Assembly: GCA_964406445.1 (NCBI GenBank)
Contig: CAYORU010000011.1
Coordinates: forward strand, 1 to 64,000
Origin: SG8-30 sp964406445
Lineage (GTDB): Bacteria > Pseudomonadota > Gammaproteobacteria > Steroidobacterales > Steroidobacteraceae
Length of the DNA: 64,000 nt
Direction: 5' to 3'
How positions within the stretch are numbered: position 1 is the stretch's first letter; the number at the start of each line of letters is the position of its first letter. The notes beneath the pieces were generated by a model. The model was given only the letters and a program-made list of their open reading frames with translations, was not told where the DNA came from and ran no database searches. The position numbers and the translations under genes were made by a program. Shown here one piece after another: positions 39,624-47,606 of this stretch.

Positions 39624-40703
39624 CTACTCCGCGCGTTTCGCGGGGGCCGCCCGCAGCGTTGCCGGCGCTGGGTCTTCCTCGTCGTCGCCCGCGCCGCACA
39701 GCACGCGGTAGCGCGCGACGATCTGGCCCTTCGGTGCGGGCGAGAGCACGTCGAGCCGGTACCAGCCCTCGATGACGTTCGCCCCCGCGCCGCCGCCCGC
39801 GCTCAGCGTCTTGCCAGCCTCGGGCTCCGACACCGTCGTCTGCCAGGCGCGCGTCGGCTGCGTGCCTGCGCCGCCGAAGGCGAGCTTGAACTCGGGCGAC
39901 TTGCGGCCGTCGTGGCTGACGTATTGATAGGTCACCGTGCCGGCGCGGTTCGCCGTCATCGTGCCGGCGAAGCGGATCGGCGTCGGACAGGCCCCCGTGT
40001 GCACCTCAGGCTCCGCCTCGAAAGTCGCCGCGGCGAGCAGCGGCTGCGCCCGCGCCGGCATCACCTTGGCGCGCGCCGGCTTCGGCTTGTCGGCAGGAAT
40101 CTTCGCTTCCGCCAGAGGTGAGGCACCGCACTTGACCCGCGCGTTGACCATCACGGACTTGGTGTCGATGTCGGTGAAGCCCGCGCCGGTCGGCTTGCAG
40201 GTGAGCGTGTAGCTCGCGCGAAGCGCGGCCGGATAGTCCACGCGGAAGCCCTCCGCCAGGAAGTGGTAGCGGGTCTTCTTCGGGTCGGTCGCGGCGCGCT
40301 TGTCCAGCTCGTCGTTGCAGGCCTTGACCGGATCGAACTGCTGGCCCTTGCCGCCATCCCAGCGGAACACGCCCGAGGCGCTCCTCGAGTGCGGGATCAG
40401 GAAGTTCGCCGGCTCCTTCTGGCCCACCAGCACCATGCCCGGCACGCCGAGGCTGCCGCTGTAGGCCTTGTTGCCCTTGCCTTCCCACTGGCACTCCGCA
40501 CGCAGCTCCACCTCGACCTTCGAGGTGTCGGTGGCGTCGACCGTGGTCCAGCGCTCGCCGTCGGTCGAGTAGACCTCGAGTTCCGGCGCACGGTCGAAGC
40601 CCTGCGGGTTGCCGAGGCTGAACTGCTTGATCTTGTTGGCGGACGCGGCCGGCGAGAAGGCGACGGCGGCCAGCAGGAGCAACGGTGTGAGTCGCTTCAT
40701 CAT
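39624..40703 (-). CDS. Secreted protein of unknown function
   Basis: 359 residues; two adjacent ATGs (40703 and 40700) are possible, with a G-run just upstream. Signal peptide about 1-22 (ASA/NK). The mature protein has paired cysteines (ECQWEGKG, KACNDEL, LTCKPTG, VKCGASP, GACPTPI, LCGAGDD) spread over two similar halves, consistent with disulfide-linked beta domains. The second half contains TYQYVSHDGRKSPE and GWYRLDVLSP, which look like immunoglobulin-type strands. I do not recognise a named family. It is single-gene between hairpins. Confidence 0.75.
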   Translation of the reverse strand: MMKRLTPLLLLAAVAFSPAASANKIKQFSLGNPQGFDRAPELEVYSTDGERWTTVDATDTSKVEVELRAECQWEGKGNKAYSGSLGVPGMVLVGQKEPANFLIPHSRSASGVFRWDGGKGQQFDPVKACNDELDKRAATDPKKTRYHFLAEGFRVDYPAALRASYTLTCKPTGAGFTDIDTKSVMVNARVKCGASPLAEAKIPADKPKPARAKVMPARAQPLLAAATFEAEPEVHTGACPTPIRFAGTMTANRAGTVTYQYVSHDGRKSPEFKLAFGGAGTQPTRAWQTTVSEPEAGKTLSAGGGAGANVIEGWYRLDVLSPAPKGQIVARYRVLCGAGDDEEDPAPATLRAAPAKRAE

Positions 40704-40787
40704 GCCCCCCGATGGACAGTTCGCGGTGGGCCGATGATAGACCCGTCGCGCCGCGAAGGGGGCGGCCGGGGTCTCAGTTCGGGCCGA

Positions 40788-41087
40788 TCAGCCCTGCATC
40801 ACGTCCGCCCACTCCGGGTGCCGCTCGTACTGCGAGCGGACGAACGGGCACAGCGGGATGATCCGGTAGCCGCCCGCGCGCGCGTCCGCGACGAGCCGCT
40901 CGGCGAGCGCCTTGCCCGCGCCCGTGCCGCGCATCGAGTCCGGCACCGAGGTGTGGTCGGCGATGATCAGCGTCGGGCTCGCCTTGCTGAAGGTCAGCTC
41001 CGCCTCGCCCTCGCGACCGGCCACGCGGCCCACGTAGCGGCCCTTGGTCGGCGTGTCTTCGCGGGTAATGTCGAGGGCGGCGCTCAT
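40788..41087 (-). CDS. Small GNAT (GCN5-like, YjdJ-type) acetyltransferase-fold protein
   Basis: 99 residues, the short Acetyltransf_CG form. Motifs ELTFSKASPTLIIADHTSVPDSMRGTGAGKALAERLVADA (acetyl-CoA-binding RGTGAG loop) and RIIPLCPFVRSQYERHPEW are typical. Its substrate is unknown in this subfamily. It starts 3 bp after the stop of the coiled-coil gene on the same strand, so they are cotranscribed. Confidence 0.93.
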   Translation of the reverse strand: MSAALDITREDTPTKGRYVGRVAGREGEAELTFSKASPTLIIADHTSVPDSMRGTGAGKALAERLVADARAGGYRIIPLCPFVRSQYERHPEWADVMQG

Positions 41088-41090
41088 GCG

Positions 41091-41495
41091 TCACATCCAG
41101 GCGCGCATCGCGGCGAGGGTCACGCCGAGGATCACGCCGACCGCGGCCACCATGCCTGAGCCCAGCCAGACGAGCGTCGAGAGCCGCATCGCATCCATGT
41201 CCTTGCGGAGCAGGGCGATGTCCTTGCCGATGTCGCCACGCAGGATCTGGAGGTCCTTGGCCAAGTCACTACGCAGGCTCTGCAGGTCCTTGGCGACGTC
41301 GCTGCGCACCGATCGAGTCTCCTGCCCAAGCTCGGTGCGCATACCGACGAGCTGCTGTTCGAGCAGCTTCAGGTCCTGCTTGGTCGCGAGCGTCGTGCCC
41401 ATGTCACGCTCCATGGCATCCACCACCGCCCGGGCCTTGTCGGACGGGACGTTGATGCTGACGAGCGCATCATACAGCGAGTACAAGTAATCCAC
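41091..41495 (-). CDS. DUF1640-like coiled-coil protein with C-terminal membrane anchor
   Basis: 134 residues from a GTG at 41495. The N-terminal ~45 residues match the start of DUF1640/CCDC90-like proteins. The middle contains an 11-residue repeat (SDVAKDLQSLR, SDLAKDLQILR, GDIGKDIALLR, then KDMDAMR), a hendecad coiled coil that is visible in the DNA as a 33-bp tandem pattern at about 41216-41315. A membrane helix (LVWLGSGMVAAVGVILGVTLAAM) ends the protein. It would be anchored by its tail with the coil in the cytoplasm. It precedes the GNAT gene by 3 bp. Confidence 0.82.
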   Translation of the reverse strand: MDYLYSLYDALVSINVPSDKARAVVDAMERDMGTTLATKQDLKLLEQQLVGMRTELGQETRSVRSDVAKDLQSLRSDLAKDLQILRGDIGKDIALLRKDMDAMRLSTLVWLGSGMVAAVGVILGVTLAAMRAWM

Positions 41496-41685
41496 GTGGT
41501 CGCCCTACGTGGCGCGTGATCGACTTTCAATACAGCCTTGCTGCGGTCCGTTGGCCCCGGCCATTTCGACGGAAAGCAGGCCAATTCGCGTCAACCCGAA
41601 AAGGAATTGAAGCGCCGCAGTGTCCGGAAGCGGGGCACTGGAGTCGCCGCGCAGTTGTCACCCGCGGTTTGCGGAGTATCCTGAA

Positions 41686-41707
41686 GCGGCGATCAACAGA
41701 TCGCCGC
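41686..41707 (+). promoter_or_regulatory. Leader hairpin of the Abhydrolase_10 gene
   Basis: GCGGCGATC/GATCGCCGC, a perfect 9-bp stem with an AACA loop, ends 24 bp before the ATG at 41732 and just before its GAGGGGG ribosome site. The 236-bp gap before this gene is less GC-rich than its surroundings. The stem could influence translation; no regulator is known. Confidence 0.45.
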
Positions 41708-41731
41708 CACTGAAAAATCGAGGGGGACACC

Positions 41732-43219
41732 ATGAATCGCTTTCCGACCGCAGCGCGACTGCGGTCGCTCGCAGCCGGCGCCCTGGCTGCCGTGCTGACC
41801 GTCGTCTCTGCCGGGGCCCAGGCCGGCGGCCCGGTCACGACGACCAGACTCGACATCGTCCCGGGCCCGCCCGAGACGCGCTCGACGCCTTTCCTGGCGT
41901 GGTACCAGGACCTCTCGCAAGTCGGCTATATCGAGGAGGAGTACCTCGTCAGCGGCACGGCGAACGTCTACGGCTATGTCGACAACGTCGCGCAGAGGCC
42001 CGAGGTCGAGGTGATCGATCCCGCCGTGCCCTATACCACCCGCATCCTGGTGCGCCGCCCGATCAAGCCCGCGCACTTCAACGGCACCGTGTTCGTCGAC
42101 GTGCTGAACGCCACCGCCGGCTGGGACGGCGACGCCATCTGGTACGGCACCTACCCGTACCTCACGCGCACCGGCGCGATCTGGGTGGGCGTGTCGACCA
42201 AGCCCGTGACCGTCAACTTCCTCAGGAACTCCTGGGGCCGCCCGCCCTGGCCGACCCGCAACGCGAGCCGCTACGCGACGCTCGCCATGCCGTTCTTCGG
42301 GCAGGTGTGGGACATGATGACGGACGTCGGCACGCTGCTGAAGTCGGGGGGCAACGCCCACAACCCGCTCGCCGGCTTCGACGTCGAGCGCCTGGTCATG
42401 GTCGGCTATTCGCAGTCCGCCGCCTACCAGGTGACCTACGCCAACTCGTTCCACGAGCGCACGCGCCTGCCGGACGGCATGCCCGTGTATGACGGCTACT
42501 TCATCGCCGCAGGCGGCGCACGCGCGAAGAGCGTCACCGGCGCTTCGTCCGCGACGGAGAACCTTCCGGCCGGCGACCTGCGCAACTTCATCCACGTGGA
42601 CGCTCCGGTCATCCGCTTCCAGTCGCAGACGGAAGTGGTCAACTTCCCCTCATGGACCGTGCGCCAGAACGAAGCGCAATACCCCTGGCTTCGCACATAT
42701 GAGCTCGCGGGCGGCTCCCACGTGGACCTCTGGCGCGACGTCGAGGGCGGCAAGGCGCTGACTCGCGACCTCGGCCTGCCGCCGAGCTTCTGCCCCGCGC
42801 CCGCCACCGCTAAGAACCCTCTGAACACGGGTGTCTACGAGGCTGCGGCAATGGAGAACCTGGTCCGCTGGATCAAGTCCGGCGTCCAGCCGCCGCCCAG
42901 CCGGTTCATGGCGCTGACCAACACATCCACCGGCGCGGTTGCGCTCGCACGCGATGCCGACGGCAACGTCATCGGCGGCGTGCGCCCGCCCGAGCTGCGC
43001 ACGCCGATCGGAACCTACCTCGAGTCGAACAGCGGGCCCGGCTTCTGCGGCCTCTATGGCGGCTTCTCGCCCTTCTCCGCCGCGCGGCTCGACCAGCTCT
43101 ACCGCAATCGCGGGGCGTATGTCTCGAGCTTCGTACGCGGCGTGGCGCGCGCGGTGCAGGAAGGCTACCTGCTGAACACGGACGCCGAGCAGCTGCGCAA
43201 GGAGATGATCGGCAAGTAG
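41732..43219 (+). CDS. Exported alpha/beta hydrolase, Abhydrolase_10 type
   Basis: 495 residues with a signal peptide (about 1-31, AQA/GG); GAGGGGG lies 5 nt upstream. The family-specific central part is visible: TVFVDVLNATAGWDGD, WGRPPWPTRNASRYATLAMP, the nucleophile elbow VMVGYSQSAAYQVTYAN and a late AGGSHVDLWRD with the probable His. Two late cysteines (FCPAP, FCGLYGGFSPF) may bond. This family is common in organisms that break down steroids, terpenes and similar hydrophobic compounds, but no member here has a known substrate. Confidence 0.85.
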   Translation: MNRFPTAARLRSLAAGALAAVLTVVSAGAQAGGPVTTTRLDIVPGPPETRSTPFLAWYQDLSQVGYIEEEYLVSGTANVYGYVDNVAQRPEVEVIDPAVPYTTRILVRRPIKPAHFNGTVFVDVLNATAGWDGDAIWYGTYPYLTRTGAIWVGVSTKPVTVNFLRNSWGRPPWPTRNASRYATLAMPFFGQVWDMMTDVGTLLKSGGNAHNPLAGFDVERLVMVGYSQSAAYQVTYANSFHERTRLPDGMPVYDGYFIAAGGARAKSVTGASSATENLPAGDLRNFIHVDAPVIRFQSQTEVVNFPSWTVRQNEAQYPWLRTYELAGGSHVDLWRDVEGGKALTRDLGLPPSFCPAPATAKNPLNTGVYEAAAMENLVRWIKSGVQPPPSRFMALTNTSTGAVALARDADGNVIGGVRPPELRTPIGTYLESNSGPGFCGLYGGFSPFSAARLDQLYRNRGAYVSSFVRGVARAVQEGYLLNTDAEQLRKEMIGK

Positions 43220-43250
43220 CCTTCCGGTCAAGTCGCCCAGGATCCGGGCG

Positions 43251-43272
43251 GGCGGCGGCGGCTGCCGCCGCC
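43251..43272. terminator. GC hairpin between convergent genes
   Basis: GGCGGCGGC/GCCGCCGCC, a 9-bp stem with a 4-nt loop, in the 74-bp gap between the convergent Abhydrolase_10 and M20-type hydrolase genes. Lacks a T-tract. Confidence 0.5.
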
Positions 43273-43293
43273 TGTCCCGCCGCTAGCGCGCGC

Positions 43294-44544
43294 TCATCCG
43301 CCGGCTGTGGCTCGCCCGGCGCGAGCCAGCAGAGCGTGCAGGAGCACGTTGGTCCCGGAAGCGAGCTGCGCTGGCGTGGCGCTCTCGGCCTCGTTGTGGC
43401 TCAGGCCGTCCTTGCATGGCACGAAGATCATGGCGGTCGGCACGACCTTGGCTACGTTCATGGCGTCGTGACCGGCCCCGCTCAGCATGTCCATGTGCGT
43501 ATAGCCGCAGCCCGTGGCAGCATCGCGGACGGCGTCGACAAGGGCACCGGAGAAGTGAACCGGAGGCTTTTCCAGCAGGCGCTCGATGCTGACCTGCAGC
43601 CCCGCGCCGGCGCCGATCTCACGCGTGATTCGCTTGATCGACTCCTCGAGGAGATCGAGCGTCCCGGAATCGGGGTGCCGGAAATCGCAGTTGAAGACCA
43701 CCTTGCCCGGAATCGTCGCACCCGAATTCGGCTCCACCTCGATGCGTCCCACCGTGAGCCTGGCCCAACGGTCCTGGCCTCTCGCCATGCGATTGAGCGC
43801 GACGATCATCTCCGCGGCGCCCACGAGGGCATCCCTGCGCCGGTCCATCGGCGTCGTCCCGGCGTGCGAGTCGGAGCCAGTCACGGTGACCCGTGACCAG
43901 CGAATGCCCTGGATTTGCGTCACCACCCCGATTTCGAGTCCCGCGGCCTCGAGAATCGGGCCTTGCTCGATGTGCGCCTCGATAAAGCAATCGAGCTTCC
44001 TGCTGCCGGGTATCTCGGCGCCGAGATAGCCGATCTCCTCGAGATCCTGCCGGACCGTGGTCCCGTCCAGGGTCACGGATCCATGAATCGCCTCGACGCT
44101 GGCGGCACCTGCAAAGGCGGATGAACCGGACAGCGGCGGCCCGAAGCGCACGCCCTCCTCGTTGGTCCAGACGACCACGTCGATGGGCGCCTCGGTCTGG
44201 ACACCGGCATCGTTGAGGGTCCGCACCACCTCGAGGCCGGCAAGCACCCCGTAGATGCCGTCGAACTTGCCGCCATGGGGCTGGGTGTCGAGATGGCTGC
44301 CGGTCGCCACGGCGGGCCGGCTCGAGTCCCGCCCGGGCCTGCGCGCGAAGATGTTGCCGACCTGGTCGTAGGTAACCTCGCACCCGGCCTCCCTGCACCA
44401 GCGGACGAAGAGGTCGCGACCCGCCTTGTCGTCTGCGCTGAGCGCGGCACGGCAGCAACCGCCATTCGGCAGAGCGCCCACCTCCCCCATTGCCATGTGG
44501 CTCCGCCACAGGCGCTGATCGTCGACCCGCAGTGGGCTGCTCAT
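43294..44544 (-). CDS. M20-family N-carbamoyl-L-amino-acid hydrolase/allantoate amidohydrolase
   Basis: 416 residues from the ATG at 44544, which overlaps the TetR stop (ATGA) and has GAGG 8 nt upstream. Metal-site motifs: GSHLDTQPHGGKFDG (H84, D95), WTNEEGVRF (E129-E130), EAHIEQGPILE and the late GLSHNEAES. The dimerisation-domain part has SHAGTTPMDRRRDAL. This family releases CO2 and ammonia from N-carbamoyl amino acids or acts on allantoate or beta-ureidopropionate. Beside hyuA, hyuB and an NCS1 permease, it is the likely N-carbamoylase (HyuC-type) that follows ring opening. Confidence 0.93.
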   Translation of the reverse strand: MSSPLRVDDQRLWRSHMAMGEVGALPNGGCCRAALSADDKAGRDLFVRWCREAGCEVTYDQVGNIFARRPGRDSSRPAVATGSHLDTQPHGGKFDGIYGVLAGLEVVRTLNDAGVQTEAPIDVVVWTNEEGVRFGPPLSGSSAFAGAASVEAIHGSVTLDGTTVRQDLEEIGYLGAEIPGSRKLDCFIEAHIEQGPILEAAGLEIGVVTQIQGIRWSRVTVTGSDSHAGTTPMDRRRDALVGAAEMIVALNRMARGQDRWARLTVGRIEVEPNSGATIPGKVVFNCDFRHPDSGTLDLLEESIKRITREIGAGAGLQVSIERLLEKPPVHFSGALVDAVRDAATGCGYTHMDMLSGAGHDAMNVAKVVPTAMIFVPCKDGLSHNEAESATPAQLASGTNVLLHALLARAGRATAGG

Positions 44545-45269
44545 GTCTTCAACCTCGCTCTGGCCTTGTCCCGCGCCATCACGAGACGCCGGCCGGAAGC
44601 CCGCAGGCGGTCCCGCGGGGGATCCGCAAGGAAGATCGCCCGGTACCACATCACACTCAGGACGTCGGCGACATCCTCCGGCCGGCGGCCGAATTCGAGC
44701 AGGTCTTCCGTCCGGCGAATCAGCGCCTGGTGGATCACGCCCTCGGTCATCGCGCCGAGCACGAAGCCCATCCGGCGCGCATGAGCGGCGTCGAAGTCCG
44801 CCTCGCGCCGCAGGAACTGGGCGACGCGGAGATTCCAGCGATGCGCGTTCTCCTTCCAGATCTGGTCGAACTCCTCATAGTCGCCGGCCAGGCCGAACAT
44901 GCAGGCGAGGATTCCGGGATTCTCTGCAAACCGGGTAACGGCACCGGACAGGCTGTGGAAGATCCACTCGTAGGGATGGCCGTGCCCGGCACCCGGGTCC
45001 GCGTCGGCGATCAGCTCCTCGAAGAAGTCCTGCGCGAGTTCCGCCGCGACTTCCCGCAGGTCGTGAAAGTAACGGTAGAAGAGCCCGGTGGCGACCCCGG
45101 CCCGCTCGGTGACGTCCTGCACGCGCAACAGCCGGAAGCCGCGCTCGTTGAGCACCTCCCGTGCCGCCCGCTTCAGACGCTCCCGGCTGCGCAGCCCCCT
45201 GGCGTTCAGGGCCGCCGGGGGCTGGACCGAGGCCCTGCGCTCGGTCCGCCCCCGCGACTTGCCATTCAA
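44541..45269 (-). CDS. TetR-family transcriptional regulator
   Basis: 242 residues from a TTG at 45269, the first in-frame start, with GAGG 9 nt upstream overlapping the receptor's TGA. The HTH lies near residues 30-75: ERLKRAAREVLNERGFRLLRV, then TERAGVATGLFYRYFHDL. A helical ligand domain follows. It sits inside the hyuA-TonB receptor-tetR-hydrolase operon, so autoregulation is expected. The 10-bp-arm inverted repeat at the hyuA/hyuB promoters is the best candidate operator. Confidence 0.92.
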   Translation of the reverse strand: MNGKSRGRTERRASVQPPAALNARGLRSRERLKRAAREVLNERGFRLLRVQDVTERAGVATGLFYRYFHDLREVAAELAQDFFEELIADADPGAGHGHPYEWIFHSLSGAVTRFAENPGILACMFGLAGDYEEFDQIWKENAHRWNLRVAQFLRREADFDAAHARRMGFVLGAMTEGVIHQALIRRTEDLLEFGRRPEDVADVLSVMWYRAIFLADPPRDRLRASGRRLVMARDKARARLKT

Positions 45270-45280
45270 GGCCGGCTACC

Positions 45281-47563
45281 TCAGAACTTGTACTCGAACT
45301 CGACGCCCCAGGTGCGGGGCATCCCCATCACGATCTCCGAGAAGCCGAGCGCCAGCGCGAGGTCCTGCGCAGCCGACCGATACTCCTCATCGCCGAGGTT
45401 CCGGCCGAAGAGCGCGACCTGCCAAGGCCCGCCGTCGCGCACCAGGGCGATGCGGCCGTTGATCAGGAAGTAGCCATCCTCCGACAGGTACTCGCGGTTG
45501 TTCGGCTCGAGGAAGTGCTCGTCGACATAGACGAAGTCGGTCTGCAGGCCGAGGCGCATCGTCCCGCCCACCGGCAGGTCGTAGGCGATTCGCCCGTTGA
45601 AGGTGTACGAAGGCGCATTCGGGATCTCGTTGCCCTTGATCGTCGCCTCCGGGCCCCCGTCGAGCGGCGGCAGCACGACGTCGGTCCTGACGATCTCCGT
45701 ATCCAGCAGACTGATCCCCGCGCTTATCGCGAGATTCTCGATCGGCAGCCAGTCGAGCGACACGTCGATACCGGTGATCTCGACGTCGCCAGCGTTCTGC
45801 AGGCGCGCGCTCGCCTCGGTCGCCCGGACGAAGTTCGCCTGGAAGTCCTTGAAGTCGTAGAAGAACACGCTGCCGTTCAGGCGCAGCGAATCGCCCGCGA
45901 AAGACAGCTTGGCGCCGAGCTCGTAGGCCGTCAGTTCCTCCGGACCGTAGGGCTCGAGGGCCGCCTGCGAGAAGATGACTGCCGAGGAGTACCCGCCGCT
46001 GCGGAAGGCTTCACTGACCGACAGGTACACCATCGCGTCGTCGGTCGGCTTGAACTTCAGGACCGCGGAGTAGTCGAGCTGCTCCTCGCTGACCTCGGTG
46101 GGGAAGTCGAGCGGGCCACCTGCGCCGGGATCGCCCGCCGGCAGCGGCAGCTGCGAGAGCCGCGGCGCGCCGCTCGCATAGGCCTCGGCCAGGTTGGCGA
46201 AGGTGCCGACGAACGTGGCTCCGGTCCACTCGCGCGTCTCGTCCGTGTAGCGCAGCCCCCCGGTGAACTCGAAACGCTCGCCGAGCGGGATCGTCAGCTG
46301 CCCGAATACGGCGAAGCTCTCCGTGCTCTGGGTCGCGCCGTTGCTGGTCGGAATCGCCAGGTCGGAGAGGTCGATGGTCTGGAACCAGTCGATGTCCGTC
46401 TTGCCGTAGTTGACGCCGACGATCCACGGCAGCGCGAACGAGTCGTCGGAAGTCAGCCGGATCTCCTGCGAGAAGTTCTCGACGTCGTTGAACGTGAAGT
46501 TGTCCGCCGCGACGTTGGGGCTGGCGTCGATGTCCTGGCTCTGCTCCTTGGAAAAATCGGCGTACCCCGTGATCGCGGTGAGCGTCGCCCGGCCCACGTC
46601 CAGGTTCATGATCAGCGTCACGTCGTCCGAGCGCAGCTTCAGGCTCGGATCGACGTTGGCAGCTCCGTCATAGACATCGCCGTCACCATCGAAATAGCCG
46701 AGGAAGTCGACGCACGCGCCAGTGAAGTCCGCGCGGCCATTGATGACCGGCTGGCAGATCGCAAAAGTGTCGGGGTCTCGCGTGCCCACGTGCTGGAGGA
46801 GTGCCTGCTCGGATTCCGCATCGCCGTAGTTGTAGATCAGGCGCAGGTCGAACGTGTCAGAGGGCTTCCACTCGATCTGGCCGCGCAGTGCCAGTGACTC
46901 GACCTTGCCGAGCTCGTTGTCGGTGAACCGGTTTTTTGAGTAGCCGTCGCTGCTCGAGCTGTTGACCGCGTTTACGGCAAGCCGCGCGGAGACCGTGTCC
47001 GCGAGAGGACCGCCGATCGCGCCGGTCAGCGTCACGGTCTCGAAGCTGCCGTAACCCGCCCGAACGTATCCCTCAGGTTCCGGCGTCGGCCGCCTCGTCA
47101 GGAAGTTGACGGCGCCACCGGTGCTGTTGCGGCCGTAGAGCGTACCCTGCGGACCCCGCAGCACTTCGACGCGCTCGATGTCGTAGACGGCGAAGTTCAG
47201 CATGTCGGGCGTCGGCTGGAAGACCTCGTCGACGTATACGCCGACGGACGGGTCGACCGTGCCGGTGAAGTCATTGATGCCAACTCCTCGCATGTAGAAG
47301 CCGACGGTCGCCAGGCCGTTCGGGCCGTACTTGGTCAGCAGGCCGGGCGTCTGCTCGGCGAGGTCGCGGGGCTGGATGACGCCTAGCGCGCTCAGGTCGT
47401 CGCCGGAAAAGACCGTGGCCGAAGTGGCGACGTCCTGCAGGCTCTCCGCGCGCCGCGTCGCGGTGACCGTGATCTCCTGCAGCGCCACCTCTTGAGCGAC
47501 AGCAGGGGCGAGCGGCGTCGCCAATGCGACGATCGTCAGACCTGGAACGAACCTTGATCTCAT
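45281..47563 (-). CDS. TonB-dependent outer-membrane receptor of the hydantoin-type locus
   Basis: 760 residues. GGGGAGAG precedes the ATG. Signal peptide about 1-23 (AVA/QE), TonB-box-like ITVTATRRAE, then plug blocks including MRGVGINDFTGTVDPSVGVYVDE, VEVLRGPQGTLYGRNSTGGAVNF. The barrel ends in GVEFEYKF, with the classic terminal Phe. The plug type (RNSTGGAVNF) is that of the sphingomonad-type, broad-substrate receptors. It lies 43 bp after hyuA and 11 bp before the TetR gene. A receptor inside a hydantoinase operon suggests the substrate is too large or scarce for porins. Confidence 0.95.
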   Translation of the reverse strand: MRSRFVPGLTIVALATPLAPAVAQEVALQEITVTATRRAESLQDVATSATVFSGDDLSALGVIQPRDLAEQTPGLLTKYGPNGLATVGFYMRGVGINDFTGTVDPSVGVYVDEVFQPTPDMLNFAVYDIERVEVLRGPQGTLYGRNSTGGAVNFLTRRPTPEPEGYVRAGYGSFETVTLTGAIGGPLADTVSARLAVNAVNSSSSDGYSKNRFTDNELGKVESLALRGQIEWKPSDTFDLRLIYNYGDAESEQALLQHVGTRDPDTFAICQPVINGRADFTGACVDFLGYFDGDGDVYDGAANVDPSLKLRSDDVTLIMNLDVGRATLTAITGYADFSKEQSQDIDASPNVAADNFTFNDVENFSQEIRLTSDDSFALPWIVGVNYGKTDIDWFQTIDLSDLAIPTSNGATQSTESFAVFGQLTIPLGERFEFTGGLRYTDETREWTGATFVGTFANLAEAYASGAPRLSQLPLPAGDPGAGGPLDFPTEVSEEQLDYSAVLKFKPTDDAMVYLSVSEAFRSGGYSSAVIFSQAALEPYGPEELTAYELGAKLSFAGDSLRLNGSVFFYDFKDFQANFVRATEASARLQNAGDVEITGIDVSLDWLPIENLAISAGISLLDTEIVRTDVVLPPLDGGPEATIKGNEIPNAPSYTFNGRIAYDLPVGGTMRLGLQTDFVYVDEHFLEPNNREYLSEDGYFLINGRIALVRDGGPWQVALFGRNLGDEEYRSAAQDLALALGFSEIVMGMPRTWGVEFEYKF

Positions 47564-47606
47564 GACTCACTCTCCCCTGTGGATGGGAACGATGGAGGGT
47601 TGCGGA

